A stretch of 64,000 bases of DNA from Streptomyces cupreus (GTDB lineage Bacteria; Actinomycetota; Actinomycetes; Streptomycetales; Streptomycetaceae), in assembly GCF_014257025.1 (NCBI RefSeq), contig NZ_JACMSF010000005.1, positions 186,001-250,000 of the forward strand, in the 5' to 3' direction. Positions within the stretch are counted from its first letter, which is position 1. Each line of letters begins with the position of its first letter. The position numbers and the translations under genes are program-made. The notes under the pieces were generated by a model. That model was not told where the DNA came from, made no database searches, and saw only the letters and a list, made by a program, of their open reading frames with translations. Positions 1-7,146 of this stretch are shown piece after piece.

Positions 1-854
1 AGCCAGATCCGGCGGGTGGTCAGGCGGGTGTCCGCCGTGTCGTACTGGGCGAGGACCAGCCAGCGGTCGCGGATCGGCGTGCCCTCCGGGGACGCGGGCA
101 GGCCGATGCGGGAGCGGACCGTCGCCGCCAGGTCCTCCGGCAGCCGCTCGCGGTGCAGCCAGCCCTGGTCGAGGAGGTGGAGCAGCGCGCACTCCTCCAG
201 CAGCCGCACCGGCCAGCCGGGCCCGGACGACGGGATCGCCCCCAACTCCCGGACGCGCGCCGCCAGTCCCGACGCCTGGGCGTCGACCATGCGGGCCGCC
301 GTCTCCTCCCACAGCCCGTACCCTGCCTGCTCCGCGCCGGCCAGTCCGCCGCGCAGCAGATCCGCCAGGCGCTGCTCCAGCTCCGTCGCCCCCGCGGTGA
401 CCTTCTCCGCCCGGCGCTCCGCCCGCCGCCGCGCCGCCTCCGGATCAGCCGAGCCCGACGGGGACCCGGAACCGCCCTCCGTCCGCTTCTGCTCCGCGCG
501 CTTCCTTCTCCCCTCCAGCCACTGCTCCGCCCACTCCGGCGGCTCCGCCTGCGGCACCGCTCCGTCCCCGCCCGCCCACAGCAACAGCAGCCCGAGGGCG
601 TGTTTGCACGGGAACTTCCGGCTCGGACAACTGCACTTGTACGCGGGCCCTGACGCGTCCGCGATGTCCACGACCGTCTGATACGGCTTGCTGCCACTGC
701 CCTTGCACAGCCCCCACACCGTCCCCTCGTCGGTACTGCCCGCCTCGGACCACGGCCCGGCCGCGCCGAGTTTGCCGCCCGCTTTGCGTGACGCGGCGTC
801 AGGCGCCAGTGCCAGCACCTGCTCCGCGCTCCAGCGCACCCCCTGCTGAGTCAT
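1..854 (-). CDS. SWIM zinc-finger protein (partial, C-terminus beyond left edge)
   Basis: The first 284 codons are in the window and the 3' end is off the left edge. A SWIM metal-binding motif CxCx6CxH is read at residues 74-85 (C74, C76, C83, H85), followed by a hydrophobic GLLLLW stretch and a charged Lys/Glu/Arg-rich segment near residues 105-150. SWIM domains bind zinc and mediate DNA or protein contacts; no enzymatic motif is visible here. ATG 854 is chosen because a -10 hexamer (TACCTT) ends seven bases upstream, which would give a leaderless message. The gene diverges from the MoxR/DUF5682/VWA operon and shares a symmetric control region with it, so it probably belongs to the same system. 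Its substrate or target is unknown. Confidence 0.85.
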   Translation of the reverse strand, partial: MTQQGVRWSAEQVLALAPDAASRKAGGKLGAAGPWSEAGSTDEGTVWGLCKGSGSKPYQTVVDIADASGPAYKCSCPSRKFPCKHALGLLLLWAGGDGAVPQAEPPEWAEQWLEGRRKRAEQKRTEGGSGSPSGSADPEAARRRAERRAEKVTAGATELEQRLADLLRGGLAGAEQAGYGLWEETAARMVDAQASGLAARVRELGAIPSSGPGWPVRLLEECALLHLLDQGWLHRERLPEDLAATVRSRIGLPASPEGTPIRDRWLVLAQYDTADTRLTTRRIW

Positions 855-861
855 GCCTTCG

Positions 862-888
862 AAGGTAGATCCCCCCACTGACAATCGG
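862..888 (-). promoter_or_regulatory. PafBC/RecA-independent DNA-damage type promoter for the SWIM gene
   Basis: Read on the minus strand: TGTCAGTG (883-876), eight bases, then TACCTT (867-862). This matches the actinobacterial RecA-independent damage promoter TGTCRGTG-N8-TAnnnT, later attributed to PafBC. The -10 ends seven bases before ATG 854, so the transcript is predicted to be leaderless. The match and spacing are seen directly; the damage response is inferred from the known motif. Confidence 0.65.
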
Positions 889-931
889 CTCGGCGAGCGC
901 GTTTGCGCAGGTCAGGACCGATTGTCAGTGG
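875..931. repeat. Perfect 14-bp inverted repeat between divergent promoters
   Basis: CCACTGACAATCGG (875-888) is repeated in inverse as CCGATTGTCAGTGG (918-931), with 29 bp between the arms. Each arm carries the TGTCAGTG element of one of the two divergent promoters. The region can be read as two back-to-back activator sites serving the SWIM gene and the MoxR operon. Confidence 0.85.
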
Positions 932-944
932 CGTGGTGCACGGT
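918..944 (+). promoter_or_regulatory. PafBC-type promoter for the MoxR/DUF5682/VWA operon
   Basis: TGTCAGTG (923-930) is followed by eight bases and CACGGT (939-944). The upstream element is identical to that of the divergent promoter. The -10 has C for the expected first T, so this promoter is likely weaker or more dependent on its activator. The start of transcription would fall near 951, giving a leader of about 37 nt with the Shine-Dalgarno at 972-979. Confidence 0.55.
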
Positions 945-987
945 TGGTGGCAGATCCGAACCGGCCGAGCTGGAGGGGGACTTAGCC

Positions 988-2118
988 ATGACCGTGTCCG
1001 TGGACCCGACGTCCGAGACAACCCGCGAGAGCACACCGACCGAGGCGTTGCGACCGCATGCCGAGGACGCCTTCGCGGCCGAACTGTCCGCGCTGGCCGC
1101 GCAGGACGACCGCCCGCGCCCGGCCCGCTGGAAGCTGTCGCCCTGGGCCGTGGCGACCTATCTGCTCGGGGGCACACTGCCGGACGGCACGGTGATCACT
1201 CCGAAGTACGTGGGACCGCGCCGCATCGTCGAGGTCGCCGTCACCACACTCGCCACCGACCGCGCCCTGCTCCTGCTCGGCGTGCCCGGCACCGCCAAGA
1301 CCTGGGTGTCCGAGCACCTGGCCGCGGCCGTCAGCGGCGACTCGACCCTGCTCGTGCAGGGCACCGCCGGCACCCCGGAGGAGGCGATCCGGTACGGCTG
1401 GAACTACGCGCAACTGCTCGCGCACGGCCCGAGCCGGGACGCGCTGGTGCCGAGCCCCGTCATGCGGGCCATGGCGGAGGGCATGACGGCTCGCGTCGAG
1501 GAGCTGACCCGCATCCCTGCCGACGTACAGGACACGCTCATCACGATCCTGTCGGAGAAGACCCTGCCCATCCCCGAGCTGGGCCAGGAGGTCCAGGCCG
1601 TCCGCGGCTTCAACCTCATCGCCACCGCCAACGACCGCGACCGCGGGGTCAACGACCTGTCCAGCGCCCTGCGCCGCCGCTTCAACACAGTCGTGCTGCC
1701 GCTGCCGGAGAGCGTCGACGCCGAGGTCGACATCGTCTCCCGGCGCGTCGACCAGATCGGACGCTCCCTGGACCTGCCGGCCGTGCCCGACGGCATCGAC
1801 GAGATCCGCCGGGTGGTGACCGTCTTCCGCGAGCTGCGCGACGGGGTGACCTCGGACGGCCGGACGAAGGTGAAGTCGCCGAGCGGCACCCTCTCCACGG
1901 CCGAGGCGATCTCCGTCGTCACGGGCGGCCTCGCGCTCTCCGCCCACTTCGGGGACGGCGTACTGCGGCCCGCCGATGTCGCCGCGGGCATTCTCGGCGC
2001 CGTGGTCCGCGATCCGGCGGCCGACCGGGTCGTCTGGCAGGAGTACCTGGAGGCCGTCGTCCGCGAGCGCGACGGCTGGACCGACTTCTACCGCGCCTGC
2101 CGGGAGGTGAGCGCATGA
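988..2118 (+). CDS. MoxR-family AAA+ ATPase
   Basis: A 376-residue ATPase. Walker A is GVPGTAKT (residues 98-105); a Walker-B-like segment (RVEELTR), a sensor-1 ATAND and an arginine-rich LRRRFN region follow in the order expected of MoxR/RavA-type AAA+ proteins. These act as chaperones that remodel or load metal-dependent VWA partners, and a VWA gene lies at the end of the same operon. ATG 988 is preceded by GGAGGGGG at 972-979; longer in-frame extensions lack a ribosome site and would run across the promoter. The stop overlaps ATG 2115 of a tiny ORF (ATGA). The ATPase assignment is firm; the client is not known. Confidence 0.92.
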   Translation: MTVSVDPTSETTRESTPTEALRPHAEDAFAAELSALAAQDDRPRPARWKLSPWAVATYLLGGTLPDGTVITPKYVGPRRIVEVAVTTLATDRALLLLGVPGTAKTWVSEHLAAAVSGDSTLLVQGTAGTPEEAIRYGWNYAQLLAHGPSRDALVPSPVMRAMAEGMTARVEELTRIPADVQDTLITILSEKTLPIPELGQEVQAVRGFNLIATANDRDRGVNDLSSALRRRFNTVVLPLPESVDAEVDIVSRRVDQIGRSLDLPAVPDGIDEIRRVVTVFRELRDGVTSDGRTKVKSPSGTLSTAEAISVVTGGLALSAHFGDGVLRPADVAAGILGAVVRDPAADRVVWQEYLEAVVRERDGWTDFYRACREVSA

Positions 2119-2201
2119 CCGCGTACCAGGGGGACCGGATGAACGGCGACGACACGAGGTGGCCGGCCAGGCGAGGGGGACGGTATGACGACGGGAGCTG
2201 A
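2115..2201 (+). CDS. 28-codon linker ORF between moxR and DUF5682
   Basis: ATG 2115 overlaps the moxR stop (ATGA) and is preceded by GGGAGGTGA at 2102-2110, a stronger ribosome site than most in the window. It encodes 28 residues, polar and Arg/Asp/Gly-rich with no recognisable domain, and ends 17 bases inside the DUF5682 gene. It could be a real small protein, or a coupling device that keeps ribosomes moving into the next gene. No homologue is recognised, and random occurrence cannot be excluded. Confidence 0.35.
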   Translation: MTAYQGDRMNGDDTRWPARRGGRYDDGS

Positions 2202-4518
2202 CCCCGGCGCCGGGCCGCTGCTGCTCGGCGTACGGCACCACGGGCCTGGGTCGGCGCGGGCCGTCCGGGCGGCGCTGGACACGGCCCGGCCGCGCGCGGT
2301 GCTGATCGAGGGGCCGCCCGAGGCGGACACGCTGATCCCGCTGGCGGCCGAGGAGGACATGCGCCCGCCGGTCGCCCTCCTCGCCCACGCCGTGGACGAG
2401 CCAGGACGCTCGGCGTTCTGGCCGCTGGCAGAGTTCTCCCCGGAGTGGGTCGCTATCCGCTGGGCCCTGGAGCACGAGGTACCGGCCCGCTTCATCGACC
2501 TTCCGGCCACGCACACGCTGGCCTGGGAGAAGGAAGCGGTGGAGGGGACGGCCGACGACCCTGAGGAGGCGACCGCCGATGTCCGGATCGACCCCCTCGC
2601 CGTGCTCGCCGAAGCCGCCGGATACGACGACGCCGAGCGCTGGTGGGAGGACGTCGTCGAGCACCGCGGAGTCGGTGCCGCGGGGGATCCGCTCGCGCCG
2701 TTCGCCGTGCTGGCGGAGGCCATGGCCGCGCTGCGGGAGGTGTACGGCAGCGGCGGACATCAGCGGGACCTAGTGCGCGAGGCGTACATGCGGCTCCAAG
2801 TGCGGGCCGCACAGAAGGAGTTCGGGGACGCGGTGGCCGTCGTGTGCGGGGCGTGGCATGTGCCCGCGCTGAGCGAGCGGACCACCGTCGCCGCCGACCG
2901 GGCCCTGCTGAAGGGCCTGCCCAAGGTCAAGGCGGACATGACCTGGGTGCCATGGACCCATCGCAGGCTGGCGCGGGCCAGCGGCTACGGCGCGGGCATC
3001 GACTCTCCGGGCTGGTACGGGCATCTGTTCCGCGCGCAGGACCGGCCGGTCGAGCGGTGGCTGACCAAGGTGGCGGGGCTGCTGCGGGCCGAGGACCGGA
3101 TCGTGTCCTCCGCGCATGTCATCGAGGCGGTACGGCTGGCCGAAACGCTCGCGGCGATGCGCGGCCGCCCGCTGCCCGGCCTGAGCGAGACGACGGACGC
3201 CGTACGGGCGGTGATGTGCGACGGCTCGGACGTGCCGCTGGCGCTGGTGCACGACCGGCTGGTCGTCGGCGATGTGCTGGGGGAGGTGCCGCAGGACGCG
3301 CCCGCCGTGCCGCTCCAGCGGGACCTCGACCGGATCCAGCGCCGGCTGCGGCTCAAACCGGAGGCGCTGGAGCGCGAGTTGGAGCTGGATCTGCGCAAGG
3401 AGACCGACGCCGGGCGCAGCCGGCTGCTGCACCGGCTGCGGCTGCTGGGTGTGCCGTGGGGAGAGCCGGTCGCCTCGCGGGGGAGCACGGGCACGTTCCG
3501 GGAGACCTGGCGGCTGCGCTGGGAGCCCGAGCTGTCCGTGCGGGTCGCCGAGGCCGGGGGGTGGGGGACGACCGTACTCGCCGCCGCGACCGCCAAGTCC
3601 GAGGCGGACGCCGTCTCCGCGCAGCACCTCGCCGATGTCACCGCGCTCGCCGAGCGGTGTCTGCTGGCCGAACTGCCGGACGCGTTGCCGACGGTGATGC
3701 GGGTGCTCGCCGACCGGGCCGCGCTCGACACGGACGTCGGCCATCTCGCCCAGGCCCTTCCGGCCCTGGTCCGCTCCCTGCGCTACGGCGATGTGCGCGG
3801 CACCGACACCGGGGCGCTCGCGGAGGTCGCCGCGGGCCTCGCCGAGCGAATCTTCGTCGGGCTGCCCCCGGCCTGCGCGGGCCTCGACGCGGATGCCGCC
3901 GAGGAGATACGGCGCCATGTGGACGCGGTGCACGGAGCGGTGGGGCTGCTCGGCGACGCGCCCGCGCCGGGACACGGCGAGCTGCGCGGGCGCTGGCGGG
4001 CGGTGCTCAAGGTGCTGTCCGTGCGGGACACGGTTCCCGGTGTGATCCGCGGGCGTGCTGTGCGACTCCTGCTGGACGAAGGGGAGTTGGCGCAGGACGA
4101 GGCGGCTCGGCTCATGGGGCTCGTGCTGTCGCCAGGGACACCGCCCGGGGACGCGGCGGCCTGGATCGAGGGCTTCGTCGGCGGCGGCTCCGGCGGCGGG
4201 ATGCTGCTCGTGCACGACGAGCGGCTGCTCGGCCTGGTCGACGCCTGGCTGACCGGGGTGCCGGCGGACGCCTTCACCGACGTACTGCCGCTGCTGCGGC
4301 GCACCTTCTCGGCGTACGAGCCGGGCGTGCGCAGAACGCTCGGGGAGCTGGTGCGGCGGGGGCCCGGGCAGCGGGGCGCGGCGGCGGTCACGGGTTCCGG
4401 CGTACCCGGGTTCGCGGTCGAGCTGGACCAGGCGCGGGCGGATGCCGTACTGCCGGTGGTGCGGCTGCTGTTGGGACTGGAGACGGAAGACGACGAACTG
4501 GTGGGGGTGGCGCGATGA
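2185..4518 (+). CDS. DUF5682 family protein, TraB/ChaN-like N-terminus
   Basis: A 777-residue protein of the DUF5682 type. The N-terminus LLLGVRHHGPGSAR (residues 12-25), followed by VLIEGPPEAD with E42, resembles the start of the TraB/ChaN/EreA superfamily, where conserved His and Glu residues form a metal-dependent or hydrolase-like site; a later His in CGAWHVPAL fits the same picture. This link is inferred from motif shape only. The C-terminal half is helical, Leu/Ala-rich and lacks obvious motifs. ATG 2185 follows GAGGGGGA at 2173-2180. The stop overlaps ATG 4515 (ATGA). Its place between a MoxR ATPase and a VWA gene suggests it is the effector or client of that pair. Confidence 0.8.
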   Translation: MTTGADPGAGPLLLGVRHHGPGSARAVRAALDTARPRAVLIEGPPEADTLIPLAAEEDMRPPVALLAHAVDEPGRSAFWPLAEFSPEWVAIRWALEHEVPARFIDLPATHTLAWEKEAVEGTADDPEEATADVRIDPLAVLAEAAGYDDAERWWEDVVEHRGVGAAGDPLAPFAVLAEAMAALREVYGSGGHQRDLVREAYMRLQVRAAQKEFGDAVAVVCGAWHVPALSERTTVAADRALLKGLPKVKADMTWVPWTHRRLARASGYGAGIDSPGWYGHLFRAQDRPVERWLTKVAGLLRAEDRIVSSAHVIEAVRLAETLAAMRGRPLPGLSETTDAVRAVMCDGSDVPLALVHDRLVVGDVLGEVPQDAPAVPLQRDLDRIQRRLRLKPEALERELELDLRKETDAGRSRLLHRLRLLGVPWGEPVASRGSTGTFRETWRLRWEPELSVRVAEAGGWGTTVLAAATAKSEADAVSAQHLADVTALAERCLLAELPDALPTVMRVLADRAALDTDVGHLAQALPALVRSLRYGDVRGTDTGALAEVAAGLAERIFVGLPPACAGLDADAAEEIRRHVDAVHGAVGLLGDAPAPGHGELRGRWRAVLKVLSVRDTVPGVIRGRAVRLLLDEGELAQDEAARLMGLVLSPGTPPGDAAAWIEGFVGGGSGGGMLLVHDERLLGLVDAWLTGVPADAFTDVLPLLRRTFSAYEPGVRRTLGELVRRGPGQRGAAAVTGSGVPGFAVELDQARADAVLPVVRLLLGLETEDDELVGVAR

Positions 4519-4667
4519 CGACCGACGGGCTGAGGGAGCCGGGGGAGCGGGTACAGGCGGCGGACTCCGCTGGGCAGGGTGAGGGGCTGCGGGTGGAAGG
4601 CCGGCCGACGACGACCGTGCCGGTGATCCCGCTGTGGCAGCGGCTCGATGGAGGGACGCGCGGATGA
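4515..4667 (+). CDS. 50-codon ORF between DUF5682 and VWA genes
   Basis: ATG 4515 overlaps the DUF5682 stop and its own TGA overlaps the ATG of the VWA gene at 4664, giving ATGA couplings at both ends. It encodes 50 residues, acidic/polar with a hydrophobic stretch (TTTVPVIPLWQ) near the end. The double coupling is what one expects of a translated small gene and removes what would otherwise be an unusual 145-bp gap in this operon. No family is recognised. Ribosome profiling or conservation of the reading frame in relatives would settle it. Confidence 0.5.
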   Translation: MTTDGLREPGERVQAADSAGQGEGLRVEGRPTTTVPVIPLWQRLDGGTRG

Positions 4668-5827
4668 CGAACGACCTGACGGACCCGGCGCAGGAGCGGC
4701 TGCGGCGCTGGCGGCTCGTGCTCGGCGGCGACACCGCCGACGGCACCGGATGCAGGCTCGCCGGGCAGGACGCCGCGATGGACGGGGCGCTCGCCGCGCT
4801 CTATGGAAAAGGGGACAGAGCGCAGACAGGGAAGGACCGTTCGGCGGGGCTCGGGGCGTCGGCACCGTCCGTCGCCCGCTGGCTCGGGGACATCCGCACC
4901 TACTTTCCCTCCTCCGTCGTGCAGGTCATGCAGCGCGACGCCATCGACCGGCTCGGGCTTTCCACGTTGCTGCTGGAACCGGAGATGCTGGAGGCGGTGG
5001 AGGCCGACGTGCATCTCGTCGGGACCCTCCTCTCCCTCAACAAGGCCATGCCGGAGACGACGAAGGAGACGGCACGGGCCGTTGTGCGCAAGGTCGTCGA
5101 GAACCTGGAGAAGCGCCTCGCCACCCGCACCCGGGCCACGCTCACCGGCGCCCTCGACCGCAGCGCGCGGATCAACCGGCCGCGCCATCACGACATCGAC
5201 TGGAACCGCACGATCGCCGCGAACCTCAAGCACTATCTGCCTCAGTACCGGACGATCGTGCCCGAGCGGCTCATCGGCTACGGGCGGGCCTCCCAGTCGG
5301 TGAAGAAGGAGGTCGTGCTCTGCATCGACCAGTCGGGGTCGATGGCGGCGTCGGTGGTCTACGCGTCGGTGTTCGGGGCGGTGCTGGCGTCCATGCGGTC
5401 GATCGACACGCGGCTCGTCGTCTTCGACACCGCGGTCGTCGACCTCACCGACCAACTCGACGACCCGGTGGACGTGCTGTTCGGCACACAGCTCGGTGGC
5501 GGTACGGACATCAACCGGGCGCTGGCGTACTGCCAGTCGCAGATCACCCGGCCCGCCGAGACGGTGGTCGTGCTGATCAGCGACCTCTACGAAGGGGGCA
5601 TCCGTGACGAGATGCTGAAGCGGGTGGCGGCAATGAAGGCGTCGGGCGTGCAGTTCGTGGCGCTGCTCGCGCTGTCCGACGAGGGGGCGCCGGCGTACGA
5701 CAGAGAGCACGCGGCCGCGCTCGCCGCGCTGGGGGCACCGGCGTTCGCCTGTACGCCGGATCTGTTCCCGGAGGTGATGGCGGCGGCGATCGAGAAGCGG
5801 CCGATTCCGATACCGGACCCGGTGTGA
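4664..5827 (+). CDS. VWA domain protein with MIDAS motif
   Basis: A 387-residue soluble protein. The C-terminal von Willebrand factor A domain carries the MIDAS signature DQSGS (D222, S224, S226) with the later Thr and Asp of a metal site in GGGTDIN and VLISDLYEGG. The N-terminal ~200 residues are helical and family-specific. VWA proteins encoded with MoxR ATPases are typically their adaptor or client. ATG 4664 is used because GGAGGG lies eight bases upstream and it overlaps the preceding stop; upstream GTG codons lack such support. Last gene of the operon. Confidence 0.9.
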   Translation: MTNDLTDPAQERLRRWRLVLGGDTADGTGCRLAGQDAAMDGALAALYGKGDRAQTGKDRSAGLGASAPSVARWLGDIRTYFPSSVVQVMQRDAIDRLGLSTLLLEPEMLEAVEADVHLVGTLLSLNKAMPETTKETARAVVRKVVENLEKRLATRTRATLTGALDRSARINRPRHHDIDWNRTIAANLKHYLPQYRTIVPERLIGYGRASQSVKKEVVLCIDQSGSMAASVVYASVFGAVLASMRSIDTRLVVFDTAVVDLTDQLDDPVDVLFGTQLGGGTDINRALAYCQSQITRPAETVVVLISDLYEGGIRDEMLKRVAAMKASGVQFVALLALSDEGAPAYDREHAAALAALGAPAFACTPDLFPEVMAAAIEKRPIPIPDPV

Positions 5828-5898
5828 TGCCGTTCCGCGGGTGATTTGTCGACGTACTGACGCCCCGTTGTCTCCCGACTTGGGTCAGTAAAACGGAC

Positions 5899-5910
5899 AT
5901 GAGTACTCAT
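5899..5910. promoter_or_regulatory. 12-bp palindrome upstream of exported-protein gene
   Basis: ATGAGTACTCAT is a perfect 12-bp palindrome in the 197-bp gap between the VWA gene and the next gene. It is the size of a dimeric regulator half-site pair, but no regulator is recognised and chance is possible. Confidence 0.25.
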
Positions 5911-6024
5911 CGGTAACGGGGGGCTTGCGCAGCCTCGGGAGTCCCGTGCAAGGATCGAGACTCGTTCAGCGGTGCGCCGCGTCACGCGTCTCTTGTCCCG
6001 CCGTACGGGAGGACCCACCCCCTC

Positions 6025-6975
6025 TTGGCCCTGTCAGCAGTATTGCCCGGTGCCGCTCTGCGCATACTGCGCACGGCGGCCGGACGGCGTGCGCTGTATC
6101 TGGCGCTGCTGCTGGGCGGGTTGTTCGCACTCGGAGTCCTCGGCGGGCAGCAGGCGCAGGCGGCGGAGGACACGCCGACGGCTCTGTCGGTCGACGTGCG
6201 CACGCAGGTTGAGCGGGTTGCCGAGTCGGTGGTTCAGGAACGGCCGGTTCAGGAACCCCAGGTTCAGGAATCCCCGGTTCAAGAGCCCGTGCTTCCAAGG
6301 CCGTCGGCTCCCGAAGCCGTCGACGGTGACGGCATCCTTCGGCCTGTCACCGAGCACATCCTCCCGGCCGTTGGCGAGCACATCGTCCCGGCCGTTGGCG
6401 AGCGCGTCGTGCGGCCGGTCGGTGAGGTGGTCGGCGCGGTGACCGACGGGCTGGACGAAGCCCGGGCCAAGGTGCCGCCGCTGGAGTCACTGCCCACCCT
6501 GCCGGGGCTGTCCCCGTCGCCGGGGGCGGGGCTGCCCGTGCTCCCCGGTCTGCCGGAACTGCCCGTACTGCCGGAGCAGACGCTGCCCGCACCGGACGCC
6601 ACAGCACCGCAGCCGGGGCCGGTGGCTTCCTCGCCGGGCGGTGAGGAGGACTCCGAGGGTCCGGCCAAGAAGGCCACGACGCACGCGCACGGTCCGCGGG
6701 GCATCACGTCGTACGACACCACCCCGCCCCGCACCTCCGCGCACCCCCACCGTGCCGAATCGCCCGCGCCCGCGCGGCGTGCGCCCGCCGATGATCCGGG
6801 CGGTGCGTTGGACCATCAGGCGGCGGTCGACAACGGCACGCCCAGGCACGGCGATGCCCATGCCGTCGCCCTGAACCACCGGGCCCCGCTGCGGTTGGTG
6901 CCCGGCTCCGCCGCGCGCGTCAGCGCCGACGAGACCCGGGACGAGTACCGGGACATTCCCGTATCCCCCGCTTAG
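6025..6975 (+). CDS. Exported Pro/Glu-rich repeat protein, function unknown
   Basis: 316 residues from TTG 6025, with GGGAGGA at 6008-6014 as the ribosome site; no ATG/GTG start fits the signal peptide better. The N-terminus has a basic stretch, a hydrophobic core (LYLALLLGGLFALGVLGG) and an AQA cleavage region near residue 45. The mature part opens with Pro-Val-Gln-Glu five-residue repeats, then an eight-residue repeat (ILPAVGEH, IVPAVGER), a Leu/Pro-rich region and a basic His/Pro-rich tail without a membrane anchor. It has no catalytic motif. The next gene is also an exported repeat protein, so the two may act together at the cell wall. Not a family I can name. Confidence 0.65.
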   Translation: MALSAVLPGAALRILRTAAGRRALYLALLLGGLFALGVLGGQQAQAAEDTPTALSVDVRTQVERVAESVVQERPVQEPQVQESPVQEPVLPRPSAPEAVDGDGILRPVTEHILPAVGEHIVPAVGERVVRPVGEVVGAVTDGLDEARAKVPPLESLPTLPGLSPSPGAGLPVLPGLPELPVLPEQTLPAPDATAPQPGPVASSPGGEEDSEGPAKKATTHAHGPRGITSYDTTPPRTSAHPHRAESPAPARRAPADDPGGALDHQAAVDNGTPRHGDAHAVALNHRAPLRLVPGSAARVSADETRDEYRDIPVSPA

Positions 6976-7146
6976 AGCAGGCCTTTCCCGCGCAGTGGAC
7001 CTGCCGCGCGGGGGCGGAATCAGGTCTGCCCGCCCGTCCGGAACGCCCTTTCCGAACCCCGGACGGAAGCCGCCGGAGTCGTTTGACCCGGCGCCGGAAT
7101 CCCCAAGTCCCGTCTGTCTCGGAATCCCTAAGGATCTGACGCACGT

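Noticed and set aside
875..931. Inverted repeat as a LexA box or a terminator hairpin
   Set aside because: It does not match the actinobacterial LexA box (GAAC-N4-GTTC type), and it lies in a divergent promoter gap with a 29-bp loop, so promoter elements explain it better.
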